Assembly: GCF_005484585.1 (NCBI RefSeq)
Contig: NZ_CP039435.1
Location: 2,976,001-3,040,000 of the forward strand
Direction: 5' to 3'
Origin: Brevundimonas sp. SGAir0440
GTDB lineage: Bacteria; Pseudomonadota; Alphaproteobacteria; Caulobacterales; Caulobacteraceae
DNA length: 64,000 nucleotides
This document shows, piece by piece, positions 13,453 through 21,591 of the stretch; positions within the stretch are counted from its first letter, which is position 1, and every line of letters starts with the position of its first letter. The translations under genes were made by a program, and so were the position numbers. The notes under the pieces were generated by a model. The model made no database searches, was not told the origin of the DNA, and worked only from the letters and a program-made list of their open reading frames with translations.

Positions 13453-14781
13453 ATGACCCGATCCGCCGCCCTCGCCGTCACGCTCGTCGCCGGGGCGGCG
13501 GCCTTGGCCTCACCGGCCCTGGCGGCCTCAACCCTGGCGGACCCGGCCCTGCTGGCGCATCAGGCGCCGCTGGTCATCGACACGGCGGCGACGGCGTGGA
13601 TCCTGACCTCGACGGCGCTGGTCCTGCTGATGACCCTGCCGGGCCTGGCCCTGTTCTACGGCGGCATGGTCAGGAAGAAGAACATCATCAGCGTGGTCGC
13701 CCAGTCGGCGGCCGCCTTCGCCATCGTCTCGGTCCTGTGGTTCCTGGTCGGCTACAGCCTGTCGTTCGGCAAGGGACCGGACGCGATCAACGGCTTCATC
13801 GGCGGCGTTCAGGCGGCCTTCCTGAACGGCGTCACCGCCCAGACGGCCCACAGCCTGCTGCCCGGCCTGCCTGAGCTGCTGTTCGTCGCCTTCCAGATGA
13901 CCTTCGCCATCATCACCCCGGCCTTGATCGCCGGCGCCTTCGCCGAGCGGATGAAGTTCTCGGCCAGCCTGCTGTTCTTTGGCCTGTGGCACCTGATCGT
14001 CTATGCGCCGATCTGTCATCAGGTCTGGGGCGGCGGCTATCTTGGCGGTCTGGGCGTGCTCGACTTTGCGGGCGGGGCGGTCGTCCACGTCAACGCCGGG
14101 ATCGCCGGTCTGGTCTGCGCCCTGGTGCTGGGGCCGCGTCACGGCTTCGGGCGCGACAACATGGCCCCCGCCAACCTGGTCTATAGCGCCATCGGCACCG
14201 GCCTGCTGCTGGTCGGCTGGCTGGGCTTCAATGCGGGGTCAGCAGGCGCGGCGGACGCGCTGGCCGCGACCGCCGCGTTCAATACGATCCTGGCCGCCGG
14301 CAGCGCGGCTCTAGGCTGGATGACCATCGAATGGTTCGATCGCAAGCGCCCGACCCTGCTGGGCCTGCTATCGGGCGTCGTCGGCGGTCTGGTCGCCATC
14401 ACCCCCGCCGCCGGTTTCGTCGACCCCAAGGGCGCCTTCTTCATCGGCCTGATCGGCGGTCCGGCCTGCTATGCGGGCGCGGTCTGGCTGAAGCACGCGC
14501 TGAAATACGATGACAGTCTGGACGCGTTTGGCGTGCACGGCGTCGGCGGCATCGTCGGCGCCCTGCTGACCGGCGTCTTCGCCACAACGACCGTCAACGC
14601 CCTGTCGGAGGGGGCGACCGTGTGGAAACAGGCCGTCGGCCTGGTCGGCGTCATCGCCTGGAGCGCGGCGGGCACCTTCGTCGTCCTGATGATCTGCAAG
14701 TTCACCACGGGCCTGCGCGTCACCAAGGACGAAGAAGTCGAGGGGCTGGACTATACCCAGCACGGCGAGGCCATCCACTGA
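13453..14781 (+). CDS. amt: Ammonium transporter
   Basis: A 442-residue inner-membrane channel with an N-terminal signal segment and about eleven membrane helices. Amt/Mep/Rh landmarks are FYGGMVRKKN, GYSLSFG, the region FQMTFAIITPALIAGAFAERMKF (abridged here), WLGFNAGSAG and the pore histidine segments FGVHGVGGIVG and VHVNAGIAGLV. It conducts ammonia/ammonium for nitrogen scavenging. It starts 29 bases after gltB and may be read from the same transcript. Unlike the common glnK-amtB pair, no PII gene is adjacent, so the PII protein expected to plug this channel must be encoded elsewhere. Confidence 0.94.
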   Translation: MTRSAALAVTLVAGAAALASPALAASTLADPALLAHQAPLVIDTAATAWILTSTALVLLMTLPGLALFYGGMVRKKNIISVVAQSAAAFAIVSVLWFLVGYSLSFGKGPDAINGFIGGVQAAFLNGVTAQTAHSLLPGLPELLFVAFQMTFAIITPALIAGAFAERMKFSASLLFFGLWHLIVYAPICHQVWGGGYLGGLGVLDFAGGAVVHVNAGIAGLVCALVLGPRHGFGRDNMAPANLVYSAIGTGLLLVGWLGFNAGSAGAADALAATAAFNTILAAGSAALGWMTIEWFDRKRPTLLGLLSGVVGGLVAITPAAGFVDPKGAFFIGLIGGPACYAGAVWLKHALKYDDSLDAFGVHGVGGIVGALLTGVFATTTVNALSEGATVWKQAVGLVGVIAWSAAGTFVVLMICKFTTGLRVTKDEEVEGLDYTQHGEAIH

Positions 14782-14798
14782 CCCCACAGGCGCTGCCG

Positions 14799-14827
14799 GT
14801 TGATCCCGCCCTCGCCAGCCCCCATCT
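14799..14827 (+). promoter_or_regulatory. Predicted heat-shock (sigma-32) promoter of hsp20
   Basis: CCCCATCT (14820-14827) matches the sigma-32 -10 consensus CCCCATNT in full. GTTGAT (14799-14804) gives a partial -35 (TTGA of CTTGAAA) with 15 bases between. It lies about 70 bases before the hsp20 start, so the gene would have a leader of roughly 60 bases. The position in front of a small heat-shock gene supports the call. Confidence 0.6.
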
Positions 14828-14896
14828 TCATCTGTGACGGACGGTCTTGCCGATTGCGGGAGACCGACCGCTCGGTCGCTGACGCAAGGACCCCAG

Positions 14897-15319
14897 ATGA
14901 CGACGACGCGCACCCTCCTGTTCGACAGCCCCTTTCTGCTGGGCTTCGACCACACCCGCGCCCTGATCGACCGCGCCGCCAAGGCCGCGGCCGAAAGCTA
15001 TCCGCCCTACAATGTCGAACAGATCGGCGATGCGGGCGTCCGCATCAGCCTGGCCGTCGCCGGGTTCGCGCCCGAAGAACTGGCCATCACCCTGGACGGC
15101 CGCCAGCTGACCATCGCCGGCAAGCGCGACGATGCGGGCCGAGGCGAACAGGCCTTCCTGCATCGCGGCATCGCGGCGCGCGGCTTCGTGCGCAACTTCG
15201 TCCTGGCTGACGGGCTGGAGGTCGAGGGCGCCCGGCTGGAGCATGGCCTGCTCCACGTCGATCTAATCCGGCCCGAGGCCGAACGCCAGGTGCGACGCAT
15301 TCCGATCACGGCTGGCTGA
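14897..15319 (+). CDS. Small heat-shock protein (Hsp20/alpha-crystallin, IbpA type)
   Basis: A 140-residue ATP-independent holdase. An N-terminal FDSPFLLGFDH segment is followed by the alpha-crystallin beta-sandwich: YNVEQIGDAGVRISLAVAGF, the signature ELAITLDGRQLTIAGKR and RGIAARGFVRNFVLADGLEVEGARLEHGLLHVDL (given in parts). It should bind unfolding proteins in the cytoplasm until DnaK refolds them. ATG 14897 has AAGGA seven bases upstream; the open frame before it is not homologous. It is followed by a DUF1150 gene, a pairing common in alphaproteobacteria. Confidence 0.93.
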   Translation: MTTTRTLLFDSPFLLGFDHTRALIDRAAKAAAESYPPYNVEQIGDAGVRISLAVAGFAPEELAITLDGRQLTIAGKRDDAGRGEQAFLHRGIAARGFVRNFVLADGLEVEGARLEHGLLHVDLIRPEAERQVRRIPITAG

Positions 15320-15338
15320 AAACTACAGCCATTCGAAC

Positions 15339-15356
15339 CGCCCGGCGATCCGGGCG
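15339..15356 (+). other. Hairpin between hsp20 and the DUF1150 gene
   Basis: CGCCCGG (15339-15345), loop CGAT, CCGGGCG (15350-15356). It has no T-run, so it is more likely an attenuating or mRNA-processing hairpin than a full terminator. It could lower DUF1150 expression relative to hsp20. Confidence 0.4.
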
Positions 15357-15383
15357 TTGTCAAATATGAAGGAGGCGGTCCTA

Positions 15384-15635
15384 ATGACGCCGATGACGAT
15401 GACCAAGGAAGACTTTGCCGGACTGGGCGCCCCCGACCTGGTGTATGTGCGCGAGATCAAGGCCTCGGACCTGCTTGAAGAGGCGGTGGAGATCAAGGAC
15501 GTGGATCTGAACCCCGGCCAGATGCTCTATGCCGTCCACAGCGCCGACGGCGAGCGTCTGGCGGTCATGATCGACCGCGACACCGCCTTCGCCGCAGCCG
15601 TGGCGCACGAGCTGGAGCCGGTTTCCGTTCATTGA
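15384..15635 (+). CDS. DUF1150 family protein
   Basis: An 83-residue soluble protein of the DUF1150 family, which occurs mainly in alphaproteobacteria beside hsp20. The conserved core runs from EDFAGLGAPDLVYVREI through YAVHSADGERLAVMIDRDTAFAAA. Its function is unknown; the pairing suggests a role in protein quality control or stress. ATG 15384 is chosen because GGAGG lies eight bases upstream; an ATG at 15366 is possible but overlaps that ribosome site. No catalytic motif is visible. Confidence 0.85.
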   Translation: MTPMTMTKEDFAGLGAPDLVYVREIKASDLLEEAVEIKDVDLNPGQMLYAVHSADGERLAVMIDRDTAFAAAVAHELEPVSVH

Positions 15636-15645
15636 TCTGATGAAT

Positions 15646-15665
15646 GGCGGCGTGCAGGCGCCGCC
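15646..15665. terminator. Hairpin in the convergent gap between the DUF1150 gene and ptsN
   Basis: GGCGGCG (15646-15652) pairs with CGCCGCC (15659-15665). The 32-base gap joins two convergent genes, so a shared bidirectional terminator is plausible, though no T-run is present. Confidence 0.45.
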
Positions 15666-15667
15666 GT

Positions 15668-16135
15668 TCAGGCCGCCGTCGCGGCCGTGGCGTCCTTGAC
15701 GAACAGGGCGCGGATCGCATCGGTCGTGCGCGCCTGTCTCAGCTGCTCTCGCAGTTCGGGCGACCGCAGCGCGCGCGACACTGCCGCCAACGCCCTCAGA
15801 TGCTCGGCGCCCGCCTTGGGCGGCGCGAACAGGCCGACGATCAGATCGACCGGCCGGTCGTCCACCGCATCATAGGCCACAGGCGTATCCAGTCGCACGA
15901 ACACCGCCGTCACCTTCTCGACCTCGGTGAGACGCGCGTGCGGCACCGCGACGCCGGCCCCCAGCCCGGTCGATCCCAGCGTCTCGCGTTCCATCAAGGC
16001 GTCGAAGATGCGCGCTTCGTCGAGGCCCAGCGCATGCGACGCAGCCTCGGCCAGCGCGTGGAGCGCCTGTCGCTTGGACGACGCGCCGCTGCGCAGCACC
16101 ACGCCCTTGGGCGCGAGCAGATCACCGATGTCCAT
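15668..16135 (-). CDS. ptsN: PTS IIA-like nitrogen regulatory protein
   Basis: A 155-residue EIIA-Ntr protein of the nitrogen phosphotransferase system (EI-Ntr, NPr, EIIA-Ntr). The phosphorylated histidine is His66 in GVAVPHARL, preceded by ERETLGSTGLGAG, the standard family signature. It is a regulatory phospho-acceptor rather than a sugar transporter, linking carbon/nitrogen and potassium status to sigma-54 and other targets. It is the last gene of the rpoN-hpf-ptsN set. ATG 16135 has GAGG eight bases upstream; a longer in-frame start at 16153 is less likely. Confidence 0.93.
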   Translation of the reverse strand: MDIGDLLAPKGVVLRSGASSKRQALHALAEAASHALGLDEARIFDALMERETLGSTGLGAGVAVPHARLTEVEKVTAVFVRLDTPVAYDAVDDRPVDLIVGLFAPPKAGAEHLRALAAVSRALRSPELREQLRQARTTDAIRALFVKDATAATAA

Positions 16136-16213
16136 TACACAACCTCGATACACGCAGCAGACAACGGCGCGGCCGCCCGTTTAGAGACAACCGCGCCGAA
16201 GTCAAACTGAGGC

Positions 16214-16858
16214 TTAGTTCACAGAACCGTTGGACTTGGCTGTCCGCTCGGGATCAATCCATCCCACATTGCCGTCCGGGCGACGATAGACGACCGCCAG
16301 ACCACCGTGGGCCGCATTGCGGAACAGCACGACAGGATAGCCCGTCATGTCCAGCTCCAGCACGGCCCGTCCGACCGTAATGGTGCGGATTTCGTGCTCC
16401 GTCTCGGCGATGACCATGCCCACCGGCGGCGGGCCGTCGTTCTCGCTCGCGTCGCCGAAGACATCGTCCTCCACGCTGTCGGGATCACGCAGCACGATGC
16501 TGCGTGCGACTTCGCGGGCGGCGTTTTCGGTCTTCTCAGGCGACAGACCCTTTGGCCCGATGTGGTGGTCCTTAAGCCGGCGCTTGTAGCGACGAACCCG
16601 CTTTTCCAGCCGATCCAGCGCCTCGGTGAAGGCCGAGTGGGCGTCGCCGCCCATGCCGGTCGTCACCAGGGTCTGGCCCGACGCGAGGCGGACCCAACAG
16701 TCCACCTTGAAGTTGTGGCCGTCCTTGGACACCACGACCTCGGCGTCTTCACCGCCGCGGGCGAAGTATTTTCCGACCCCGTCTTCGAGTTCCTGGGAGA
16801 TGCGCGAGCCTAACGCTTCGCCGACATCCACTTGCTTGCCGCTGACTTGGACTTGCAT
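16214..16858 (-). CDS. hpf: Ribosome hibernation promoting factor, long form
   Basis: A 214-residue protein. The N-terminal S30AE domain (residues ~1-105: MQVQVSGKQVDVGEAL to LDRLEKRVRRYKRRLKDHH) binds the 30S decoding region. An acidic linker follows, and the C-terminal dimerisation domain begins near IRTITVGRAVLELDMTG. Long HPF dimerises ribosomes into inactive 100S particles in stationary phase or starvation. It lies between rpoN and ptsN as in many proteobacteria. ATG 16858 is preferred over an upstream in-frame start because homology begins at MQVQV. No strong ribosome site is seen. Confidence 0.93.
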   Translation of the reverse strand: MQVQVSGKQVDVGEALGSRISQELEDGVGKYFARGGEDAEVVVSKDGHNFKVDCWVRLASGQTLVTTGMGGDAHSAFTEALDRLEKRVRRYKRRLKDHHIGPKGLSPEKTENAAREVARSIVLRDPDSVEDDVFGDASENDGPPPVGMVIAETEHEIRTITVGRAVLELDMTGYPVVLFRNAAHGGLAVVYRRPDGNVGWIDPERTAKSNGSVN

Positions 16859-16932
16859 GCCGATAGAACGCGCCCGACCCGATTTGGTGTCAATCCAGAT
16901 CACCGATTTGTGGTCACGCTTGGCTGTGGATT

Positions 16933-18432
16933 TCAGCCCGTCTTCATCATCCGGCGGCGCTCGACCGAGGACGGAATTCTCAAGGCTTCCCGGTATTTGG
17001 CCACGGTGCGCCGCGCGATGTCGATGCCCGTTTCCTTCAGGATTTCGACGATCCGATCGTCGGACAAAACGTCGCCCTCCAGCCCCTCACCGTCGATCAT
17101 GGATTTGATCTTGTGACGGACGGCTTCGGCCGAATGGGTCGATGCGCCGTCCACCGACTGGATGGCGGCGGTGAAGAAGAATTTCAGCTCGAACACGCCC
17201 CGCGGCGTGGCGATATATTTGTTCGAGGTGACGCGGCTGACGGTGGATTCATGCATGCCGATGGCGTCGGCGACGGTCTTCAGATTGAGCGGCCTCAGGA
17301 ACTCGACACCGAAGGCCAGGAAGGCGTCCTGCTGGCGCACGATCTCGGATGAGACCTTCAGAATGGTCTTGGCCCGCTGATCCAGCGACTTGACCAGCCA
17401 GTTGGCCTGGGCGGCGCAGTCGGCGACGAAGGTCTTTTCGGTATCCGAGCGCGCGCCGGCCTGAACCAGGCCATGATAGCGTTTGTCGACCAACAGGCGC
17501 GGCAGGGTGTCGGCGTTCAGTTCGACCCGCCAGCCGCCGGCGGGATCGGGCCGCACATGCACGTCGGGCACGACCGTCTGCGCCGGCTCGCCGCCGAAGC
17601 CTGCGCCCGGACGCGGCGTCAGCGCCCGCAGTTCGGCGATCATGTCGGTCAGGTCCTCGCCATCGACCTCGCAGACACGGCGCAGGCCCGCCAGATCGCG
17701 CTTGGCCAGAAGGTCCAGATTGTCCAGCAGCGCCGCCATCGCCGGATCGAACCGGTTGCGCTCGATCAGCTGCAGCTTCAGGCATTCCGGCACCGACCGC
17801 GCCATGATCCCGGTCGGCTCGAAGCCGTGACAGACGCCCAGCACCGCCTCGATCCGCTCCAGCGGCACGCCCAGCCGGTCGGCGAACTCGGTCAGTTCCC
17901 CGCGCAGATAACCGCCCTCGTCCGTCGCATCGATCAGGGTCAGGGCGATGCCGTGGTCGGCCGGCGACAGGCCCGCACTCGACGCCTGCGCCTGAAGATG
18001 CTCCCACAGGGTCAGCTCGTGCGCGTCGGGCCGCTCGCCCTCGCCTTCGAACATCTGGCCGCCCTTGCCAGCGCTGGACCAGTCCGACAGCCCCGGCTGG
18101 GCCTCGTCGGTCATCCGGTCGCTGGTGCGCTCGCCCGGCGCGGCGTCGCCGTAGACATCGTCGGAACCGGCGTCCATCGACGACGCCGCTGCGTCCGCGA
18201 CCCCGTCGCCGAACGACATTTCGCTATCCGAAGCCGCCTCGACGCGCTCGACCGGTTCGGGCGTCTCGCTTTCCGGCTCCTCGCGTTGCAGCAGCGGATT
18301 GCGTTCCAGCTCGGCCTCGACGAAGTCCTCCAGCTCGAGGTTCGACAGTTGCAGCAGCTTGATCGCCTGCTGCAGCTGGGGCGTGATGACCAGCCCCTGC
18401 CCCTGCCTGACCTCTAACCTTTGCCCGATCAC
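16933..18432 (-). CDS. rpoN: RNA polymerase sigma-54 factor
   Basis: A 499-residue sigma factor for nitrogen, flagellar and stalk-type promoters. The glutamine-rich activator-interacting region I is at the N-terminus (LVITPQLQQAIKLLQLSNLEL). An acidic region II follows, then the core-binding domain, and the RpoN box ARRTVAKYREALRIPSS is near the C-terminus, which reads the -24 element. The frame is open further upstream, but that part is translated repeat DNA. GTG 18432 has GGGAAG upstream and gives the family length. A 255-base gap with a repeat separates it from lptB, so it may have its own promoter. Confidence 0.94.
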   Translation of the reverse strand: MIGQRLEVRQGQGLVITPQLQQAIKLLQLSNLELEDFVEAELERNPLLQREEPESETPEPVERVEAASDSEMSFGDGVADAAASSMDAGSDDVYGDAAPGERTSDRMTDEAQPGLSDWSSAGKGGQMFEGEGERPDAHELTLWEHLQAQASSAGLSPADHGIALTLIDATDEGGYLRGELTEFADRLGVPLERIEAVLGVCHGFEPTGIMARSVPECLKLQLIERNRFDPAMAALLDNLDLLAKRDLAGLRRVCEVDGEDLTDMIAELRALTPRPGAGFGGEPAQTVVPDVHVRPDPAGGWRVELNADTLPRLLVDKRYHGLVQAGARSDTEKTFVADCAAQANWLVKSLDQRAKTILKVSSEIVRQQDAFLAFGVEFLRPLNLKTVADAIGMHESTVSRVTSNKYIATPRGVFELKFFFTAAIQSVDGASTHSAEAVRHKIKSMIDGEGLEGDVLSDDRIVEILKETGIDIARRTVAKYREALRIPSSVERRRMMKTG

Positions 18433-18525
18433 GTCCGAAATCTTCCCGCCCGGCCGTCGAGTGGCCCGGAACTTGCTGGGACAGAATGTCGCCGAACCGG
18501 TTAACGCGAGACGAACGCGCTTTTT

Positions 18526-18679
18526 GTCTCCTCCCCATTTCATGGGGAGGTGGCGCGGCGCTTCCTTCAAGCGCCGTGACGGAGGGGTCTTCAGCGCATC
18601 GCTAGCGCCGCCGGTGGGATTCAAAGACCCCTCCACCACGCTGCGCGCGGTCCCCCTTCCCGCATCGCAGGGAGGAGAC
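18526..18679. repeat. 154-bp structured intergenic element between lptB and rpoN
   Basis: The element is bounded by perfect 10-bp inverted ends, GTCTCCTCCC (18526-18535) and GGGAGGAGAC (18670-18679). Inside are nested stems: CTCCCCAT-TTC-ATGGGGAG, CGGCGCTT-CCTTC-AAGCGCCG, and a long-range pair GGAGGGGTCT with AGACCCCTCC. No open frame with coding character is present. The layout resembles REP/BIME or MITE-like intergenic repeats; copies elsewhere in the genome cannot be checked here. Confidence 0.7.
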
Positions 18680-18687
18680 GCTAATCG

Positions 18688-19479
18688 TCAGATGTAGTTT
18701 TCGCCCAGATAGACCCGACGCACTTCGGCGTCGTGGATCGCCTCGTCAGACGTGCCTTCGAACAGCACCGCGCCGTTCGAGATGATCGACACCCGGTCGG
18801 TGATGTCCAGGGTCTCGCGCACATTGTGGTCGGTGATCAACACGCCGATGCCCTGGCTGGCCAGATAGCGGATCACGGTGCGGATGTCGGCGATGGCCAG
18901 GGGGTCGATGCCGGCGAAGGGTTCGTCCAGCAGCATGAAGGACGGCCGCCCGGCCAGCGCCCGCGCGATCTCCACTCGCCGACGCTCGCCGCCCGACAGC
19001 GCGGTGGCCCGCGCATGGCGTAGATGGTCGATGTGCAGTTCGTTCAGCAGCCGGTCGGTCTCGGCGCGGATCTGGTCGCGCGGATAGTTCAGCTCGACCA
19101 CCGCCTTGACGTTCTGCTCGACCGTCATGCCGCGAAAGATCGAGGCTTCCTGCGCCAGATAGCCCAGGCCCATGCGGCTGCGCTGATACATCGGCTGGCC
19201 GGTGATGTTCTCGCCGTCCAGCCAGATCGCGCCTGAATCCGGCGGGATGAGGCCGGTGATCATGTAGAAGCAGGTCGTCTTGCCGGCGCCGTTGGGACCC
19301 AGCAGGCCCGCGACCTCGCCGCGCTGCACCGTCAGGGATACGTCGCGCACCACCTGACGCTGGCCGAACGACCGGGCCAGGTTCATCACCCGCAGGCCCT
19401 TTTCCGCAGGCGCGGGCGCCACGGCGGCCGGTTGCGGCCGCTCGTCCAGGTTCAGGGCTGACAGTTCCTTGCGCGCCAA
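18688..19479 (-). CDS. lptB: LPS export ABC transporter ATP-binding protein
   Basis: A 263-residue cytoplasmic ATPase powering LptFG extraction of lipopolysaccharide from the inner membrane. Walker A is GPNGAGKTT (61-69), the signature is ALSGGERRRVEIARAL, Walker B is FMLLDEPFAGIDP, and the switch histidine lies in LITDHNVRETL. About 28 extra residues precede the conserved core, starting from a TTG at 19479; a start further in is possible. It follows lptA by 29 bases in the order rnd-lptC-lptA-lptB. The membrane partners LptF/LptG and LptD are not in the window. Confidence 0.95.
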   Translation of the reverse strand: MARKELSALNLDERPQPAAVAPAPAEKGLRVMNLARSFGQRQVVRDVSLTVQRGEVAGLLGPNGAGKTTCFYMITGLIPPDSGAIWLDGENITGQPMYQRSRMGLGYLAQEASIFRGMTVEQNVKAVVELNYPRDQIRAETDRLLNELHIDHLRHARATALSGGERRRVEIARALAGRPSFMLLDEPFAGIDPLAIADIRTVIRYLASQGIGVLITDHNVRETLDITDRVSIISNGAVLFEGTSDEAIHDAEVRRVYLGENYI

Positions 19480-19508
19480 ATGCTCAGGTCCGTGACGGCC
19501 AGACGGCC

Positions 19509-20003
19509 TCAGTTCGAGTTGGGATAGAAGACGCCCTGCACGCGGCTTCCGGCGGCGCCGCGCGGCGCGCCGTCCATGCGGGCGGTCTCGGTGTTGATGT
19601 TGTAGACCAGGCGCGAGCCGGTCAGGACGTTCTTGCCCTGGGTCAGGATGACGTTGCCCGTCACCACGATCTCGCCGTTGCCCAGGTTGTAGACCGCGCG
19701 GTCGCCGCGCATCGATTGGTCCGGCGTCACGAAATAGACCGTGCCGCTGGCCTCGGCGCGTTGCAGATCGCCGCCCTCGCCGCTGACCAGGGTCAGGGTG
19801 TCGGCGCGAAAGCGGTTGCCGCCCTGCGTCGCCTCGGCCCTGCCGCGCAGGATGATGCGGTTGGGCGCGTATTCGACCGAGTCCGCGCCATAGGCGACGG
19901 GCTGATTGGTCGCCTGAGCCTGGGCATCGACCAGGGCCGGCATGCCCACGACGGCCGCCGCCGCGACGACGGCCAGCGTCTTCGAAATCTTCGTCACGAT
20001 CAT
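19509..20003 (-). CDS. lptA: LPS transport periplasmic protein
   Basis: A 164-residue OstA/LptA-fold protein. An N-terminal signal peptide ends near VDAQA. The beta-jellyroll repeats are typical: YGADSVEYAPNRIILRG, FRADTLTLVSG, RGDRAVYNLGNGEIVVTGNV, LTGSRLVYNINTETARM. LptA forms the periplasmic bridge carrying LPS between LptC and LptD. The start overlaps the lptC stop by four bases, so the two are translationally coupled. Confidence 0.92.
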   Translation of the reverse strand: MIVTKISKTLAVVAAAAVVGMPALVDAQAQATNQPVAYGADSVEYAPNRIILRGRAEATQGGNRFRADTLTLVSGEGGDLQRAEASGTVYFVTPDQSMRGDRAVYNLGNGEIVVTGNVILTQGKNVLTGSRLVYNINTETARMDGAPRGAAGSRVQGVFYPNSN

Positions 20004-20659
20004 CCGCCTGACCCCTTGGGCGTCAGAACGCCCTTCACCTTGTTGTCGCCTGCGCCGTCGAACACGACGCGCTGTCCCTGATCGTAGATCGCATAGGACG
20101 ATGCGTTGATGGTTCCAATAGGGCCGGAACCCTGAACGCCCTTTGAACCGGTGACGTTTCCGGTCGAGGTGTCAACCACCGCCTCGGGCGTGGTCAGGAC
20201 GAAGCCCGTGCCGCCGTCCGAAATGCGCACGTTCGGACCGATCGTCACCGTCTTGGCCTGCTCGTCATAGATGCCGCCGTCGGCGGTCAGTTCGGTGACC
20301 TTGCGCCCGCCCAGGTTCAGTTTCAGCGCTGGGCCGATCAGTTTGAACTTGCCGGTATTGGGGTCGCGCACAGCGCCTTGCGCGCCGACGGTGAAGGCGC
20401 GGCCTTGCGCGTCCTGACCGTGGAACAGGGGGGCGTCCAGGCGAACCTCCTGGCTCTGGCTGGTCTTGCGCTCCACCCCCGACATGACGGTGCGGAACAC
20501 CGTCCAAGTCAGGGCGCCGCCCGCCAGCACCAGAATGATGATCGGCAGGACGCGGCGATACAGCTTCACCCGCCGCGAGCGCGCACGCCACCGCGCCCCG
20601 GCCAGGGCGACCCTGGCCTCGTCGGCCTCGATGCGGGACTGTTCGCCGTGTTCGGTCAA
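20000..20659 (-). CDS. lptC: LPS export system protein
   Basis: A 219-residue single-pass inner-membrane protein. A basic N-terminus (RWRARSRRVKLYRRVLP) is followed by a membrane helix near residues 38-55, and the rest is a periplasmic LptC jellyroll (PNTGKFKLIGPALKLNLGG, DGGIYDEQAKTVTIGPNV). LptC receives LPS from the LptB2FG complex and hands it to LptA. The start is a TTG at 20659 with GAGG five or six bases upstream, overlapping the stop region of the upstream nuclease gene. It overlaps lptA by four bases. Confidence 0.9.
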   Translation of the reverse strand: MTEHGEQSRIEADEARVALAGARWRARSRRVKLYRRVLPIIILVLAGGALTWTVFRTVMSGVERKTSQSQEVRLDAPLFHGQDAQGRAFTVGAQGAVRDPNTGKFKLIGPALKLNLGGRKVTELTADGGIYDEQAKTVTIGPNVRISDGGTGFVLTTPEAVVDTSTGNVTGSKGVQGSGPIGTINASSYAIYDQGQRVVFDGAGDNKVKGVLTPKGSGG

Positions 20660-20666
20660 GCGCGCC

Positions 20667-21281
20667 TCAGCTGTGGGCGAAGATGTCGGTCTCGTCCCAG
20701 CCGGCCAGGTCGAGCGCCGACCGCGTCGGCAGGAAGTCGAAACATTCGGCGGCCAAATCGGTTCGCCCTTCGCGCGCCAGCATCATGTCCAGCTTGGCCT
20801 TGGCCGCATGCAGATAAAGAACGTCCGACGCCGCATAGTCCAGCTGCGCCTGGCTCAGCGTCTCGGCGCCCCAGTCCGAGGACTGCTGCGCCTTGGACAG
20901 GTCCACGCCCACCGTCTCGCGCACCACGTCCTTCAGCCCGTGCCGGTCGGTGTATGTGCGCGCCAGCTTGGAGGCGATCTTGGTGCAATAGACCGGCCGC
21001 GTCTCGACGCCGAGGTGCAGCAGGAACATGCCGATGTCGAACCGGCCGAAATGGAAGATCTTGGTCACCGCCGGATCGGTCAGAACCCGCTTCAGGTTCG
21101 GACAGTCATAGGCGGGCCGGTTCAGCCGCACGACATGGGCGTTTCCATCGCCCGACGACAGCTGCACCACGCACAGCGGATCGCGGCGAAAACGCAGGCC
21201 CATCGTCTCGGAATCGATGGCGACCTCGGACCCCAGGTCCAGATCGTCGGGCAGGTCGCCCTCATGCAGGTAAACGGTCAT
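20667..21281 (-). CDS. Ribonuclease D-like 3'-5' exonuclease
   Basis: A 204-residue DEDDy-type exonuclease. Motif I is AIDSETMGL, motif II HFGRFDIGMFL and motif III YAASDVLYL, supplying the four acidic residues and a tyrosine. It lacks the HRDC domain of full RNase D (about 375 residues), so it is the short form common in alphaproteobacteria. The expected role is trimming tRNA or other small RNA 3' ends. It is the first gene of the run that continues with lptC, lptA and lptB, with a seven-base gap to lptC. Which RNA it processes is unknown. Confidence 0.88.
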   Translation of the reverse strand: MTVYLHEGDLPDDLDLGSEVAIDSETMGLRFRRDPLCVVQLSSGDGNAHVVRLNRPAYDCPNLKRVLTDPAVTKIFHFGRFDIGMFLLHLGVETRPVYCTKIASKLARTYTDRHGLKDVVRETVGVDLSKAQQSSDWGAETLSQAQLDYAASDVLYLHAAKAKLDMMLAREGRTDLAAECFDFLPTRSALDLAGWDETDIFAHS

Positions 21282-21339
21282 GCTCAGGCTCTTACACGGC
21301 GAACACGGCGCGCGAAACGGGCAAGCTTATTCCCGAAAC

Positions 21340-21379
21340 GGCCTCAAGCAGGAATGCGCCGCGCGCATTCCGATAGGCC
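21340..21379. repeat. Structured intergenic repeat, copy 2 (GGCCT-CAAGCA-stem-GAT-AGGCC)
   Basis: Outer arms GGCCT (21340-21344) and AGGCC (21375-21379) hold the same internal CAAGCA and GAT as copy 1, but the inner stem is GGAATGCGC-CGC-GCGCATTCC. The outer and single-stranded parts are conserved while the inner stem differs yet still pairs, which suggests selection on structure. A second CGATAGGCC at 21405-21413, after the palindrome TCGCGCGCGA, looks like a partial third unit. Confidence 0.6.
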
Positions 21380-21410
21380 ACAAAAAATCCCGTCGCGCGC
21401 GAGGCGATAG

Positions 21411-21454
21411 GCCAAAACAAAGAAAGCGCCGCACCGTTCGGTGCGACGCTTTCT
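21411..21454 (-). terminator. Intrinsic terminator of the tRNA-Leu gene
   Basis: Arms 21421-21435 and 21440-21454 (AGAAAGCG.CGCACC and GGTGCG.CGCTTTCT) form a 15-bp stem with one mismatch and a four-base loop. On the minus strand the stem is followed by TTTGTTTTGG, a U-rich tail, seven bases after the tRNA 3' end. This is the clearest intrinsic terminator in the window. Confidence 0.8.
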
Positions 21455-21460
21455 GAAAAA

Positions 21461-21547
<87 letters not shown>

Positions 21548-21591
21548 CCCGTCGGCAGCGCCTTGCGGCGTTTCCATCGGGAAGGCGCGGA

